The notes under the pieces are model-generated. The model was not told where the DNA came from. It ran no database searches and worked only from the letters and a program-made list of their open reading frames with translations. This document shows, in pieces, positions 53,398 through 63,295 of a DNA stretch of 64,000 nt. The translations under genes were made by a program, and so were the position numbers. Position 1 is the first letter of the stretch; every line of letters begins with the position of its first letter. The stretch is from NCBI GenBank assembly GCA_003278765.1, contig QCDK01000003.1, positions 62,001 through 126,000 of the forward strand, read 5' to 3'. This DNA is from Prochlorococcus sp. AG-355-G23 (GTDB lineage: Bacteria > Cyanobacteriota > Cyanobacteriia > PCC-6307 > Cyanobiaceae).

Positions 53398-54471
53398 ATG
53401 AAGAAATATAAGATTGTTTTATTGTCAGGAGACGGAATTGGACCAGAGATTTCAGAAGTTTCAAAAAAAGTTTTAAAAAAGCTTTCAAAAAATCATAATT
53501 TCGATATTGAGATTATTGAAAAATTGTTTGGAGGGATAGCGTATGAAAAATATGGTACTCCTGCTCCAGATGAGACACTAGATCAATGTAAAAAAAGTGA
53601 CGCGGTACTTTTAGCATGTGTTGGAGATATTAAATATGATTCTCTTGCAAGAGAATTAAGGCCAGAAAGTGGGTTACTAAAGTTAAGATCTGCCCTAAAC
53701 CTTTTCGCAAATATCAGGCCTGTCAAAATAAGAAAATCTCTATTAGATTCAAGTACATTAAAAAAAGAAATCGTTGAGCATGTAGATCTTATTGTTGTAA
53801 GAGAATTAATAGGAGGAATTTATTTTGGAAAACCAAGAGGACACATAACAAATACAAAAATCCCAAAAGCTTTCAATACGATGGTTTATGATTCGACTGA
53901 AATAGTAAGGATAACCGAAATAGCAATAAAAATTGCTAACCAAAGAAATAAAAAAATATGTTCTGTTGATAAATCAAACGTTCTTGAGGTTAGCCAATTG
54001 TGGAGAGATACAGTTTTAAATATCACCTCAAAAGATAAAAACATATCTCTAAGCAATATGTACGTTGATAATGCAGCAATGCAATTAGTTAGAGATCCTG
54101 GTCAATTTGATGTGATTTTAACTAGTAATTTATTTGGAGATATTTTAAGCGATTTAGCCGCAATGTTAACTGGTTCTATTGGTATGCTTCCATCTGCTTC
54201 ACTAAACAATAATGGCCCGGGCGTTTTTGAACCTGTTCATGGTTCGGCTCCTGATATAGCTGGTAAAAACATAGCTAATCCTATTGCAATGCTTTTATCT
54301 GCTTCCATGATGTTAAAAATTGGATTAAATGAAGAAGAAGCTGCAGAAAATTTAGAAACTGCCATTGATAAAGTTTTATCAAAAGGATTTAGAACAGCAG
54401 ATTTAGCTGATGGGTCTACTGAAGTTTTATCTTGCAGTGAAATCGGAGATAAAATAATGGATGAAATTTAA
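53398..54471 (+). CDS. leuB: 3-isopropylmalate dehydrogenase
   Basis: Leucine synthesis enzyme, 357 aa. IVLLSGDGIGPEISEVSKKV at the start, the Arg-rich substrate loop RPESGLLKLRSALNLFANIR, YFGKPRG, the Asp metal ligands in NLFGDILSDLAAMLTGSIGM and EPVHGSAPDIAGKNIANPIA are all present. Full length with ATG start. The next gene, prk, follows after 90 bases with its own spacer. Confidence 0.97.
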   Translation: MKKYKIVLLSGDGIGPEISEVSKKVLKKLSKNHNFDIEIIEKLFGGIAYEKYGTPAPDETLDQCKKSDAVLLACVGDIKYDSLARELRPESGLLKLRSALNLFANIRPVKIRKSLLDSSTLKKEIVEHVDLIVVRELIGGIYFGKPRGHITNTKIPKAFNTMVYDSTEIVRITEIAIKIANQRNKKICSVDKSNVLEVSQLWRDTVLNITSKDKNISLSNMYVDNAAMQLVRDPGQFDVILTSNLFGDILSDLAAMLTGSIGMLPSASLNNNGPGVFEPVHGSAPDIAGKNIANPIAMLLSASMMLKIGLNEEEAAENLETAIDKVLSKGFRTADLADGSTEVLSCSEIGDKIMDEI

Positions 54472-54561
54472 AAAAAAAATTAATAAATAAAAAAATATTT
54501 TTAAGTAAAACATAAAGTTGGCATATGACCTGTCAGAATTATTAGATATTGTTTTTAAAAA

Positions 54562-55458
54562 ATGTCAAAACGTCATCCAGTAGTTGCTGTAACAGGGTCT
54601 TCAGGAGCAGGAACAAGTACAGTAAAAAGAGCCTTTGAGCATATTTTTGCCAGAGAAGATATTGTTCCCGCAGTTGTTGAAGGTGATAGTTACCACAGAT
54701 TTGAAAGAATGCCTATGAAAAAAGCTATGGCAGACGCTCTTTCAAAAGGTGAAAATTTCTCACATTTTGGTCCAGAGGCTAATCTTTTTGACAAGCTAGA
54801 AGAACTTTTTAAAATCTATGGTGAAACTGGAGGAGGAAAGAAAAGATATTATCTACATAGTCTTGAAGAAGCAGAAGAACATAATACAAGACTTGGGACA
54901 TCCCTAGAACCTGGGCAATTTACTCCATGGGAAGATATTCCTGAGGGAACAGATGTACTTTTTTATGAAGGTTTGCATGGCGGGGTAGAAGGTGATGGAT
55001 ACAATGTTGCCTCTTATGCTGATCTACTTGTTGGAGTTGTTCCGATAACAAATTTAGAGTGGATTCAAAAAATCCATAGAGATAACGCAGAAAGAGGTTA
55101 CTCAGCGGAAACCATTGTAGATACTATATTGAGGAGAATGCCTGATTATATAAATCATATTTGCCCACAATTCAGCAAAACCGATATTAATTTCCAAAGA
55201 ATTCCCACAATTGACACTTCTAATCCTTTCATATGCAGGAATATCCCAACTCCTGATGAGAGCTTTGTGATCATACATTTCAGAAAAGGGGCAAGAGAGA
55301 AATGGGGGATTGATTTTCAATACTTGCTTGGAATGATTAATGATTCATTTATGTCAAGTCCAACAAGTATCGTTGTAAATGGAGGGAAAATGGGATTCGC
55401 AATGGAACTAATTCTCACTCCAATAATTCATAAAATGATTGAGGAGAAAAATAAATAA
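54562..55458 (+). CDS. prk: Phosphoribulokinase (class I, proteobacterial-type)
   Basis: Phosphorylates ribulose-5-phosphate to RuBP in the Calvin cycle. The 298-aa protein has P-loop VAVTGSSGAGTSTVKRAF, VEGDSYHRFERMPM with the catalytic Asp, FYEGLHGGVEGDGYNVASYA and LEWIQKIHRDNAERGY. This short form lacks the Cys pair used for thioredoxin control in plant and freshwater cyanobacterial enzymes, as expected for the class I type in marine picocyanobacteria. Confidence 0.95.
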   Translation: MSKRHPVVAVTGSSGAGTSTVKRAFEHIFAREDIVPAVVEGDSYHRFERMPMKKAMADALSKGENFSHFGPEANLFDKLEELFKIYGETGGGKKRYYLHSLEEAEEHNTRLGTSLEPGQFTPWEDIPEGTDVLFYEGLHGGVEGDGYNVASYADLLVGVVPITNLEWIQKIHRDNAERGYSAETIVDTILRRMPDYINHICPQFSKTDINFQRIPTIDTSNPFICRNIPTPDESFVIIHFRKGAREKWGIDFQYLLGMINDSFMSSPTSIVVNGGKMGFAMELILTPIIHKMIEEKNK

Positions 55459-55597
55459 TAATTAATTTTCGATTATCAACTTAAATCATTATTTTTTAAT
55501 TTTTAGAAGTTTTTAATCTAGAGGATCTCAAATTTTTATATATCTTTCTTGATAAAAGTACCTTACTTAGATTTAAATAGAAAAAACAGGAAAAGTT

Positions 55598-56481
55598 GTG
55601 TCATTAATCGACTGGTTTGCCGCAAGGCGTAAAGATCAATTTGTTGGGAAAGTTTCCCAAGATACTGATGAAGGAGATGGTTTATGGGTTAAATGTTCAG
55701 AGTGTTCACAAGTAGCCTATAGAAAAGACCTAATTTCAAATTTCAATGTTTGTAGTAATTGTGGACACCACAATAGGATTAATAGCGATGAAAGGATAAA
55801 TATAATTGCTGATAAAAATTCATTCAAAGAATTTGATAGTTCACTAAGTCCTACAGATCCTTTGGGTTTTAAAGATAGAAGAGCGTATGCTGATCGAATT
55901 AAAGAAAGTCAAGCAGGTACAGGTTTAAGAGATGGAGTCGTAACAGGTATCTGTTCTGTGAATTCAATGCCTTTAGCATTAGCTGTTATGGATTTTAGAT
56001 TTATGGGAGGATCAATGGGTTCAGTAGTTGGTGAAAAAATTACAAGGATAATTGAGAAAGCAACTTTGGAAAATTTTCCAATTCTTATTGTTTGCGCATC
56101 AGGAGGAGCAAGGATGCAAGAAGGTATGTTAAGTCTCATGCAAATGGCAAAAATATCTGGAGCACTAAAAAAAAACATAAAGAGAAAAATCTCCTATATA
56201 TGCCCTTGTTAACTCATCCAACTACTGGAGGGGTAACAGCCAGCTTTGCGATGTTAGGTGATTTAATTTTGGCGGAACCTAAAGCACTTATTGGATTTGC
56301 TGGAAGAAGGGTTATAGAACAAACATTAAGAGAAAAATTACCCGATAATTTTCAAACAGCTGAATATCTGCTTGAGCATGGTTTTGTTGATGTAATAGTG
56401 AAAAGGAAAGATCTCAAGGATACTCTGACTAAAATTTTAAAAATTCATGGTGTAAAAGAATTCGCGGAATCAAATATATAA
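55598..56481 (+). CDS. accD: Acetyl-CoA carboxylase carboxyltransferase beta subunit, frameshifted
   Basis: AccD with AccA transfers CO2 to acetyl-CoA. The first frame (GTG at 55598) encodes the zinc finger [18 protein letters not shown] with NVCSNCGHH and the core up to [11 protein letters not shown], then runs into a premature stop at 56210-56212. The remainder ([20 protein letters not shown] through VKEFAESNI) continues in the -1 frame to TAA at 56479. The frames meet at a run of nine A (56167-56175); one more A, or a -1 slip, gives Leu-Lys-Lys-Lys-His-Lys and a full-length protein of about 294 aa. Error, slippage or true mutation are all possible. Confidence 0.9.
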
Positions 56482-56482
56482 A

Positions 56483-56875
56483 ATGAGAATAATTTCTAAT
56501 TTATTTTATTTTTCTTTAAGCCTTCTACTCTTTATTTTAAACTTTGCCTCTTATTCATATGCGATAGGAAATGTTGATTGGGTTCTACTTAAAGAGAATG
56601 ATGATGGGAAGGAATGGCTTGATAAAGGGAGTATTAAGTCGCTCCCAAATGGCGAAATAAGTGTATTAACAAAGTTCTTTAGGAATCCAACTAATTCTGA
56701 TGATGATGGAGAGTTATCACTTTATGTAATGAGAATTAATTGTAATGAAAAAAAGTTCAAAGATACATCAATAAATGGAATTCCTCAATTCAATTCAAAA
56801 TGGCAAACTTCTAATAATGATGAACTTATAGATGTTGTTATTGAAAATAGCTGTTCAGAGTTTATTAATAAATAA
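56483..56875 (+). CDS. Secreted protein of about 130 aa, possibly surface-adhesin E-like
   Basis: The signal peptide NLFYFSLSLLLFILNFASYS ends near YAIG. The mature domain of about 100 aa reads VDWVLLKENDDGKEWLDKGS, then ISVLTKFFRNPTNSD, SLYVMRINCNEKKFKDTS and ends in a second Cys (ENSCSEFINK), so a disulfide is likely. The layout (W-x-G...D...S...V.T...Y...C) resembles the short 'surface-adhesin E' type domain, with weak support. Start ATG lies two bases after the accD stop. Confidence 0.6.
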   Translation: MRIISNLFYFSLSLLLFILNFASYSYAIGNVDWVLLKENDDGKEWLDKGSIKSLPNGEISVLTKFFRNPTNSDDDGELSLYVMRINCNEKKFKDTSINGIPQFNSKWQTSNNDELIDVVIENSCSEFINK

Positions 56876-56877
56876 GA

Positions 56878-57974
56878 ATGAATACTAAAAATAAAAAATT
56901 AAAAATAGCAATCGCTGGACTAGGATTTGGGAAAAAAGTTCATTTAGAGGCATTAAAAGAGTCTGATCACTTAACTCCTGTAGCAATTTATCATTACGAG
57001 AAAAAGCAAAAATCGATATTAGAAAAAGAAACGGGCTTAGATTTTTTTCACAATTGGGAAGACTTAGTTAAATCTCCAAAAATTGATGGAATTATTATTG
57101 CCACTCCTCCCGAATCAAGATTCAAGTTAGCAAAACAAGCCCTTGAGAACAATAAAAATTTGCTCCTAGAAAAACCTGTTTCAATATCCTCCTCAGAAAT
57201 TGAAGAGCTTCAGAGAATATCTTTGATTAATAATTTAAGCGTATGTGTTGATTTTGAATATAGAGCAGTACCTCTTTTCCTACAGACAAAAAAACTTATT
57301 GATGAAAATATCTTAGGAGATATATATTTAGTGAAATTAGATTGGTTAATGGGCAGTAGATCCGACCCCAAAAGATCCTGGAATTGGTATTCATTGGAAG
57401 AAAAAGGTGGAGGAGTTATTGGCGCTTTAGGTACTCATGCATTCGATATGTTGAATTGGTTTTTTGGAGAATCAATAAACGTGTCTGGCAAGTTAGCAAC
57501 ATCAATAAAAAAAAGACCTTTACCTAATTCATCTGATTTAAATGATGTTACGAGTGAAGATGTATGTTTAGCCAATATAGAAATATCAAACTACAGCTCA
57601 AATCTTATTCCATGTCAGGTATCTTTATCATCAATTTCTAAAATGGTAGAGGATTTAGTTTAGAAATATATGGAAGCGAAGGTTCACTAATTCTTAAAAG
57701 CGAAAACCAAAAAGATTATGTACATGGTTTTAATTTGAAATATTCAAACAACGAAAATAAAATACAAAATCTAACTGCAGATTCAAGTTTTAATTTTGAA
57801 AAAACATGGACTGATGGGAGAATAGCTCCAGTTTTGAGAATTCAAAATTTATGGGCTCAGAGTATAATTAATGGAACACCTGTAATCCCAGGCTTATGCG
57901 AGGGACTTGCTAGTCATAAAGTTTGCGAAGCCATAAGAGAATCTTCCAAAAGTGGATTAAGTATCAAAATTTAA
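56878..57974 (+). CDS. Gfo/Idh/MocA-family oxidoreductase, frameshifted
   Basis: NAD(P)-dependent sugar/tetrapyrrole-type oxidoreductase. The Rossmann start LKIAIAGLGFGKKVHLEALK, GIIIATPPESRFKLAKQALE, NLLLEKPVSIS with the catalytic Lys-Pro and GGGVIGALGTHAFDMLNWFF are in the first frame, which stops at 57661-57663. The C-terminus (YGSEGSLILKSENQKDYVHG onward to KSGLSIKI) continues in the -1 frame. Adding one A to the AAAA at 57640-57643 gives SKNGRGFSLEIYGSEG, a typical family segment. Full product would be about 365 aa. Confidence 0.8.
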
Positions 57975-58077
57975 GGCTATACATTTATAAGTAGCAATTA
58001 TCACCCAATAAAGTATTGGATTGATTTTATTTTTTTTTCATATTCTGGAAAAATCAATTGAACTGATTTATTAAAGA

Positions 58078-59145
58078 ATGGCTTTAAATTATTACAAAAA
58101 TGAGCTTAAAGAAAATGCTGAATTACTTGCTTCTAAAGGAAAAGGAATATTAGCGGTAGATGAATCCACTAAAACAGTAGGTAAAAGACTCGCTGGAATT
58201 GGCGTTGAGAATACTGAAGACAATAGGAAGGCATATAGAGGAATGCTTTTTACTACAGAAGGTCTTGGCAAATATATAAGTGGAGCAATCCTCTTCGAAG
58301 AAACTCTTTATCAGAATCACCAAGATGGCGAGTCAATGGTTAAGAAACTTAATGATTTAGGTATTATTCCAGGTATAAAAGTCGATAAAGGCCTAAATCC
58401 ACTTCCAGGAGGAGGAGATGTAGAAACTTTTTGCTCTGGCCTAGATGGGTTAGTTGAAAGAGCCGCAAAATATTATGAACAAGGTGCCAGATTTGCAAAG
58501 TGGAGAGCAGTTCTGCAAATTACAAATGATGGTTGTCCTTCAAAACTATCAATTCAAGAGAATGCATGGGGATTAGCAAGGTATGCAAGATCAGTTCAAG
58601 AATCTGGGTTAGTACCAATTATTGAACCTGAAATCTTAATGGACGGAGACCATACTATTGAAAAAACTGCTGAAGTTCAAGAAGAGGTAATAAAGCAGGT
58701 TTATATTGCCTGTCAAGCAAATGGAGTTTTTCTAGAAGGTACTCTATTAAAACCTTCTATGACTGTTAATGGAGCAGATTGTCCAATAAAGGCTGATCCT
58801 ATGAAGGTTGCAGAAATGACAATAAGAACTATGGAAAGATGCGTTCCTGCATCTGTTCCTGGAATAGTTTTCTTATCAGGAGGGTTAAGCGAAGAAGCTG
58901 CTTCTGTTTATCTAAATAACATGAACACTCTTTACAGGAAAGCTTTATGGAATGTTTCATTCTCCTATGGAAGAGCATTACAGCACTCATGTTTAAAGGC
59001 CTGGAAAGGAAGCGACGTTGAAGGAGGTCAAAAAGCATTAATAGCAAGAGCTCAAGCAAACTCTGAAGCTTCAAAAGGTGCCTATGCAGCAGGATCTCAA
59101 CCTTCATCTGATGAGCAATTGTTTGTGGCAGGCTACACTTATTAA
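58078..59145 (+). CDS. Fructose-bisphosphate aldolase, class I
   Basis: A 355-aa Schiff-base aldolase: ILAVDESTKTVGKRLAGIG, RGMLFTTEGLGKYISGAILF, FAKWRAVLQITNDG, PIIEPEILMDGDHTIEKTAE and the lysine-forming FLEGTLLKPSMTVNG. Metal-independent. Codon use is near-optimal, indicating a highly expressed gene. The class II aldolase follows 147 bases downstream on the same strand. Confidence 0.96.
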   Translation: MALNYYKNELKENAELLASKGKGILAVDESTKTVGKRLAGIGVENTEDNRKAYRGMLFTTEGLGKYISGAILFEETLYQNHQDGESMVKKLNDLGIIPGIKVDKGLNPLPGGGDVETFCSGLDGLVERAAKYYEQGARFAKWRAVLQITNDGCPSKLSIQENAWGLARYARSVQESGLVPIIEPEILMDGDHTIEKTAEVQEEVIKQVYIACQANGVFLEGTLLKPSMTVNGADCPIKADPMKVAEMTIRTMERCVPASVPGIVFLSGGLSEEAASVYLNNMNTLYRKALWNVSFSYGRALQHSCLKAWKGSDVEGGQKALIARAQANSEASKGAYAAGSQPSSDEQLFVAGYTY

Positions 59146-59238
59146 CTAAAAAATCCTAAAAATGTACTCTGGGTCATAAAATAAGTTTCTTTAATTTAGT
59201 ATTTTGTATATCTAATGACGTGACATTTGATACCTCTT

Positions 59239-59244
59239 TATACT
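59239..59244 (+). promoter_or_regulatory. Possible -10 element before the class II aldolase
   Basis: TATACT lies 49 bases before the ATG of the class II aldolase in a spacer that separates it from the class I aldolase. No clear -35 is seen 17 bases upstream, so it would be an extended or activator-dependent promoter. This is a weak visual call. Confidence 0.3.
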
Positions 59245-59292
59245 AAACTCTCGGAAACATATGCTTTATATAGCATTTAACTTATTTTAATT

Positions 59293-60366
59293 ATGGCCCT
59301 CGTTCCACTAAGACTACTTTTAGATCACGCTGCTGAGAATGGTTACGGTATTCCAGCTTTCAATGTTAATAACCTTGAACAAGTTCAAGCAATCATGGAA
59401 GCAGCATATGAAACTGATAGTCCTGTAATCCTCCAAGCTTCAAGAGGGGCAAGAAATTATGCAGGAGAAATTTTCTTACGTCATCTAATCCTTGCTGCTA
59501 CAGAAACATATCCTAATATTCCAGTGGTAATGCACCAAGACCACGGTAATGAGCCATCAACATGTTATTCAGCAGCAATAAATGGTTTCACATCAGTTAT
59601 GATGGACGGTTCTCTAGAGGCAGATGCAAAAACACCCGCTAGTTACGAATATAATGTTTCAGTTACTAAAAAAGTAGTAGATTTTGCTCATTCAGTTGGA
59701 GTTAGTGTTGAAGGAGAGTTGGGTTGCTTAGGTTCATTAGAGACAGGAAAAGGTGAAGCGGAAGATGGTCATGGATTTGAAGGTGAACTTTCTACAGATA
59801 TGCTTCTGACTGATCCTGAAGAAGCTGCAGATTTTGTAGCTAAAACAAAAGTCGATGCTTTAGCTATTGCTATAGGAACAAGTCATGGTGCTTATAAATT
59901 TACAAGAAAGCCTACAGGAGAAGTTCTTGCAATAAGCAGAATTGCTGAAATTCATAAAGCACTTCCAAATACCCACCTTGTAATGCATGGATCTAGTTCA
60001 GTTCCTCAAGAATGGTTGGATATCATTAACAAATATGGTGGTGAAATTCCTCAAACATATGGTGTTCCTGTTGAAGAAATTCAAGAGGGAATAAGAAATG
60101 GAGTTAGGAAAGTCAACATTGATACTGATAACAGACTTGCTTTTACTGCCGCGGTTAGAGAGGCAGCATTTGCTGATAAGGCAAACTTCGACCCAAGACA
60201 TTTCAACAAGCCTGCTAGAAAATACATGAAGCAAGTTTGTCTTGATAGATACAAGCAGTTCTGGTGCGAAGGTCAAGCAAGTAAGATCAAACAAAATAGC
60301 ACTAATTATTTTGCTGATCTTTACGCAAAAGGTGATTTGGATCCAAAAGTAAAAGCTACTGTTTAA
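59293..60366 (+). CDS. cbbA: Fructose-bisphosphate aldolase, class II
   Basis: Zinc-dependent aldolase acting on fructose- and sedoheptulose-bisphosphate in the Calvin cycle. The 357-aa product shows [34 protein letters not shown], the zinc/catalytic [43 protein letters not shown] and [21 protein letters not shown] strong terminator lies just beyond the stop. Highly expressed codon pattern. Confidence 0.97.
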   Translation: MALVPLRLLLDHAAENGYGIPAFNVNNLEQVQAIMEAAYETDSPVILQASRGARNYAGEIFLRHLILAATETYPNIPVVMHQDHGNEPSTCYSAAINGFTSVMMDGSLEADAKTPASYEYNVSVTKKVVDFAHSVGVSVEGELGCLGSLETGKGEAEDGHGFEGELSTDMLLTDPEEAADFVAKTKVDALAIAIGTSHGAYKFTRKPTGEVLAISRIAEIHKALPNTHLVMHGSSSVPQEWLDIINKYGGEIPQTYGVPVEEIQEGIRNGVRKVNIDTDNRLAFTAAVREAAFADKANFDPRHFNKPARKYMKQVCLDRYKQFWCEGQASKIKQNSTNYFADLYAKGDLDPKVKATV

Positions 60367-60384
60367 TTTCTTCCCAAATTAAAT

Positions 60385-60417
60385 AAAAAAGACCTCCATA
60401 ATTTGGGGTCTTTTTTT
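60385..60417 (+). terminator. Rho-independent terminator after cbbA
   Basis: AAAAAAGACC pairs with GGTCTTTTTT around a 12-base loop, then a T-run follows. The A-rich left arm makes it usable in the reverse direction as well, so it can also terminate the convergent purS-purQ transcript, which ends at 60416 inside the hairpin. Confidence 0.85.
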
Positions 60418-61081
60418 ATTTCAATATTAATGATTTTAATGTAAAGAGACCATCAGTCCCACCAATTATCTCGTCACATGCACGCTCTGGATGAGGCATT
60501 AAACCTAGAACATTTCCCTTCTCATTAGTTATGCCTGCGATATCAAATGAGGATCCATTGGGATTATTTTTATATCTCAAAGCGATCAATTCATTATCTA
60601 CAAGTTTCTTTAAAGTATCAGAATCACAATGATATCTTCCTTCCCCATGCGCTATTGGCAACTTAATTGTTTGTTTTTCATCTAAATTATTAAACCAACC
60701 TCCTTTTGAAGAAACGATGTCCAGTTCAACGTCATCACAGATAAAATTAAGATTTTTATTTGCAACAAGAGCACCAGGCAAAAACCCTGATTCTGTTAAA
60801 ATTTGAAACCCATTACAAATTCCTAAAACTCTTTTCCCGCTTTTAACAAACTCATCCAAGGCATTTATTAATGGAGAGAATCTCGCAATTGCTCCGCATC
60901 TTAAATAATCACCATAGCTAAATCCTCCGGGTAAAACTATTGCATCTACATCACTTAAATCTGAAGACTCATGCCACAAGTATTTTGTTCTTACGTCTAA
61001 ACAACCTTCCAATGCCCATGAAACATCACGATCACAATTTGAACCAGGGAAGACAACAACTCCTACAGTAAAATTATCCAT
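60416..61081 (-). CDS. purQ: Phosphoribosylformylglycinamidine synthase, glutaminase subunit
   Basis: A 221-aa class I amidotransferase: [40 protein letters not shown], the nucleophilic Cys in [15 protein letters not shown], and the catalytic [14 protein letters not shown]. It supplies ammonia for FGAM synthesis with PurL and PurS. ATG start follows purS by one base gap; purL is not in the window. Confidence 0.97.
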   Translation of the reverse strand: MDNFTVGVVVFPGSNCDRDVSWALEGCLDVRTKYLWHESSDLSDVDAIVLPGGFSYGDYLRCGAIARFSPLINALDEFVKSGKRVLGICNGFQILTESGFLPGALVANKNLNFICDDVELDIVSSKGGWFNNLDEKQTIKLPIAHGEGRYHCDSDTLKKLVDNELIALRYKNNPNGSSFDIAGITNEKGNVLGLMPHPERACDEIIGGTDGLFTLKSLILK

Positions 61082-61082
61082 C

Positions 61083-61337
61083 TTATAATTTTTCTAGTGA
61101 ATACTCATAATCTTCAATAACAGTATTTGCGAATAACCTATCACACAATAAATCAATTTTTTCTCTTACTTCGTTTTCACCATTACCTTCTATTTTTACC
61201 TCAATCATTTTTCCTATACGTAATGATTTTATTCCCTCGGCTCCAAGTTTTATAGAAGCAGATTTGGTAGCTTCCCCTGCTGGATCTAAAACTGAGGGTC
61301 TTAGTCTTACAAAAACTTTTACAGCAAATTGGTCCAA
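61083..61337 (-). CDS. purS: Phosphoribosylformylglycinamidine synthase, small subunit
   Basis: An 84-aa structural subunit, [20 protein letters not shown], then [20 protein letters not shown] and a C-terminal [10 protein letters not shown]. It bridges PurQ and PurL. ATG start; purQ follows immediately. Confidence 0.95.
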   Translation of the reverse strand: MDQFAVKVFVRLRPSVLDPAGEATKSASIKLGAEGIKSLRIGKMIEVKIEGNGENEVREKIDLLCDRLFANTVIEDYEYSLEKL

Positions 61338-61434
61338 TTAAAAATTAATTTCTACTAGAAGATTAGTTTAAATTTTTATAAAAAGTACTATTGATTAATA
61401 AACAAATATTTTTACCTTAAGGTTTTATGAGTTA

Positions 61435-61599
61435 TTAAATGTTTATGAAGCCTCTACCAAAACAAACTAAGCAAGTTCTTCTTGAATTTTCATGAGTTTT
61501 GAAATTTCCTGCCCCTCCACATTTTGAACATTTTATTTTATCAATTGATGTAACTTCGTTAGAGATTATTTGTTTAAAAGCAATTTTTGGATTTTCCAT
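61435..61599 (-). CDS. Small zinc-finger protein (54 aa), DnaJ-like CxxC knuckle
   Basis: ATG (61599) to TAA (61435) encodes MENPKIAFKQIISNEVTSID, then CSKCGGAGNF and RRTCLVCFGRGFINI. The two C-x2-C-x-G-x-G knuckles are those of a single DnaJ-type zinc finger (similar to the BSD2 or PSII-assembly finger proteins). Such small finger proteins often act as chaperones for thylakoid complexes. It lies between purS and the CobW gene on the same strand. Confidence 0.65.
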   Translation of the reverse strand: MENPKIAFKQIISNEVTSIDKIKCSKCGGAGNFKTHENSRRTCLVCFGRGFINI

Positions 61600-61645
61600 A
61601 TTAGGCTGTCTACTGTAGTAAGTATCCCGATAGGTAACTATAAAG

Positions 61646-62710
61646 TCAAATTGCTATTTTTGGGTCACTTAAAATCTTAAATTTCTCTGTAATTTTTCTA
61701 TTGAAAGTTTTTATAGATTTTTCATCAAAGGAAATTATTACTAATTCAAGCCCAGCATTATCATTTGGTCTCCAACAATTGTCTGGAGCTTCTTCAAACC
61801 AAGTATTAATTTTCTTTCCAACAATTTGTATTTGTAAAGGCAATGATTTGTTTGGTATCCAAATACGTCCTTTTATTCGAAGAATGTTTAATTCATCCAA
61901 GATTTCTGACATCTCCCTTTCAAAGTCATTTTTTTCAAGGAAGTAATTTAATTTAAATGAATCTGATACAAGCTCAACATGATTATGGTCATGTTCTTCA
62001 GTTAAAAATTCTTTATAAGTCTCTTTTTTTAAATTTAAATCAAATAGATAATTTAAATCAATCTTGCCATTCTTAGATTTAAGGACTGGTGTAGATGAGT
62101 TTAGACTTCCTTGAATTTTATTTTTTACAACGTTAAACTGATCATCATTTAAGACATCTGATCTAGAGACTAAAACGATATCAGAAACTTCTAGTTGCTC
62201 CTCAAAAAGTTCATCTATAGTGGCATTATGATCGATTTTATCTGTTTCATTATATTGTTTTGTTATTTTATTTAAATCATTAATTGGTGAACCATTAAGC
62301 ATTGATTCTCCGTTAACGATACCAACAACAACATCAAGGTAGATGGAAGATCTAATATCAGGCCAGTTAAGTGCTTGAATTAAGGGAATTGGTAGTGCCA
62401 AGCCACTTGTTTCGATAATTATTGACTCGATAGGAGGATTAAATTCTAGGAGAGCTTTTATTGATGGAACAAAATCATCTTGAACAGTACAACATAAACA
62501 TCCATTGTTTAATTCGATTACGCAGTCGTCTTCAGATTCATCACATTTATCACAACTTTTAATCAAATCACCATCGATTCCAACATCACCAAATTCATTA
62601 ATTATTAAACCAAATTTTTTATTACTTTCTTTTAGTAAATATCTTAGAAAAGTTGTTTTACCTGAACCAAGAAATCCAGAAACAACTATAACTGGTATTT
62701 TTTTTTTCAT
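61646..62710 (-). CDS. CobW/COG0523 family metal-chaperone GTPase
   Basis: A 354-aa GTPase: P-loop VVSGFLGSGKTTFLRYLLKE, INEFGDVGIDGDLIKSCDKC, the metal motif NNGCLCCTVQDDFVPSIKAL, Walker B IIIETSGLALPIP and an acidic/His stretch EEHDHNHVELVSD near residue 235. The family supplies Zn or Co to client enzymes. ATG start overlaps nothing. The next gene upstream, a pentapeptide protein, is ten bases away on the same strand. Confidence 0.9.
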   Translation of the reverse strand: MKKKIPVIVVSGFLGSGKTTFLRYLLKESNKKFGLIINEFGDVGIDGDLIKSCDKCDESEDDCVIELNNGCLCCTVQDDFVPSIKALLEFNPPIESIIIETSGLALPIPLIQALNWPDIRSSIYLDVVVGIVNGESMLNGSPINDLNKITKQYNETDKIDHNATIDELFEEQLEVSDIVLVSRSDVLNDDQFNVVKNKIQGSLNSSTPVLKSKNGKIDLNYLFDLNLKKETYKEFLTEEHDHNHVELVSDSFKLNYFLEKNDFEREMSEILDELNILRIKGRIWIPNKSLPLQIQIVGKKINTWFEEAPDNCWRPNDNAGLELVIISFDEKSIKTFNRKITEKFKILSDPKIAI

Positions 62711-62719
62711 CTTTGATGA

Positions 62720-63232
62720 TTAACAACCTAAGCTATATTCTGTACTCTCTCCTGTAGAACTATTTGTGCCATTAGCAATCGCACATAATTGTTTTTGTTG
62801 TGTACGACTAAGAACAGCATCAGTAAAATCTGCACCATCTATTTTTGCCCCTTCAAAATTGCTCTCCATTAATAAAGCATTTGTAAAATTAACATCCGAA
62901 AGATCTGCATCTGTAAAGTCTGTTGCGTAAGCTAGTGCATCTCTTAAATTGGCTCCAGTAAACTTTGAGTTTTGCAATTTACTATTATTGAACACCGCGC
63001 CTTCTAAATTACTTTCACTGAAATTAAACCCATTCAAATCAAACTTAACGTATTCGTTACCGCTTAAGTCTTGACCATGCATATCTGGCTCTAAATTAAG
63101 GTCTTGCTGGTTTCTAATCTCAGGAGGTCTTTTAGCCCATGCAGAATTTACAGAATTAAAAAATAAAATCCCAACGAATAACAAAGTAATTAATGCATTC
63201 TTTAGTGAGGGGAAAACAATTGATTTAATCAT
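62720..63232 (-). CDS. Secreted pentapeptide-repeat protein
   Basis: A signal peptide (ALITLLFVGILFFNSVNSAW, cleavage after AWA) is followed by about 14 degenerate A(D/N)LXX repeats: NFSESNLEGAVFNNSKLQNS, KFTGANLRDALAYATDFTDA and DLSDVNFTNALLMESNFEGA. The product (170 aa) ends with a Cys pair. Lumenal pentapeptide proteins are common in cyanobacteria; function unknown. Confidence 0.88.
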   Translation of the reverse strand: MIKSIVFPSLKNALITLLFVGILFFNSVNSAWAKRPPEIRNQQDLNLEPDMHGQDLSGNEYVKFDLNGFNFSESNLEGAVFNNSKLQNSKFTGANLRDALAYATDFTDADLSDVNFTNALLMESNFEGAKIDGADFTDAVLSRTQQKQLCAIANGTNSSTGESTEYSLGC

Positions 63233-63295
63233 AATAAGACTGTATTTTAGAACTTAAGTATTTAAAGTTTGTAAGAGTATCTTAAAGGAAAATAT

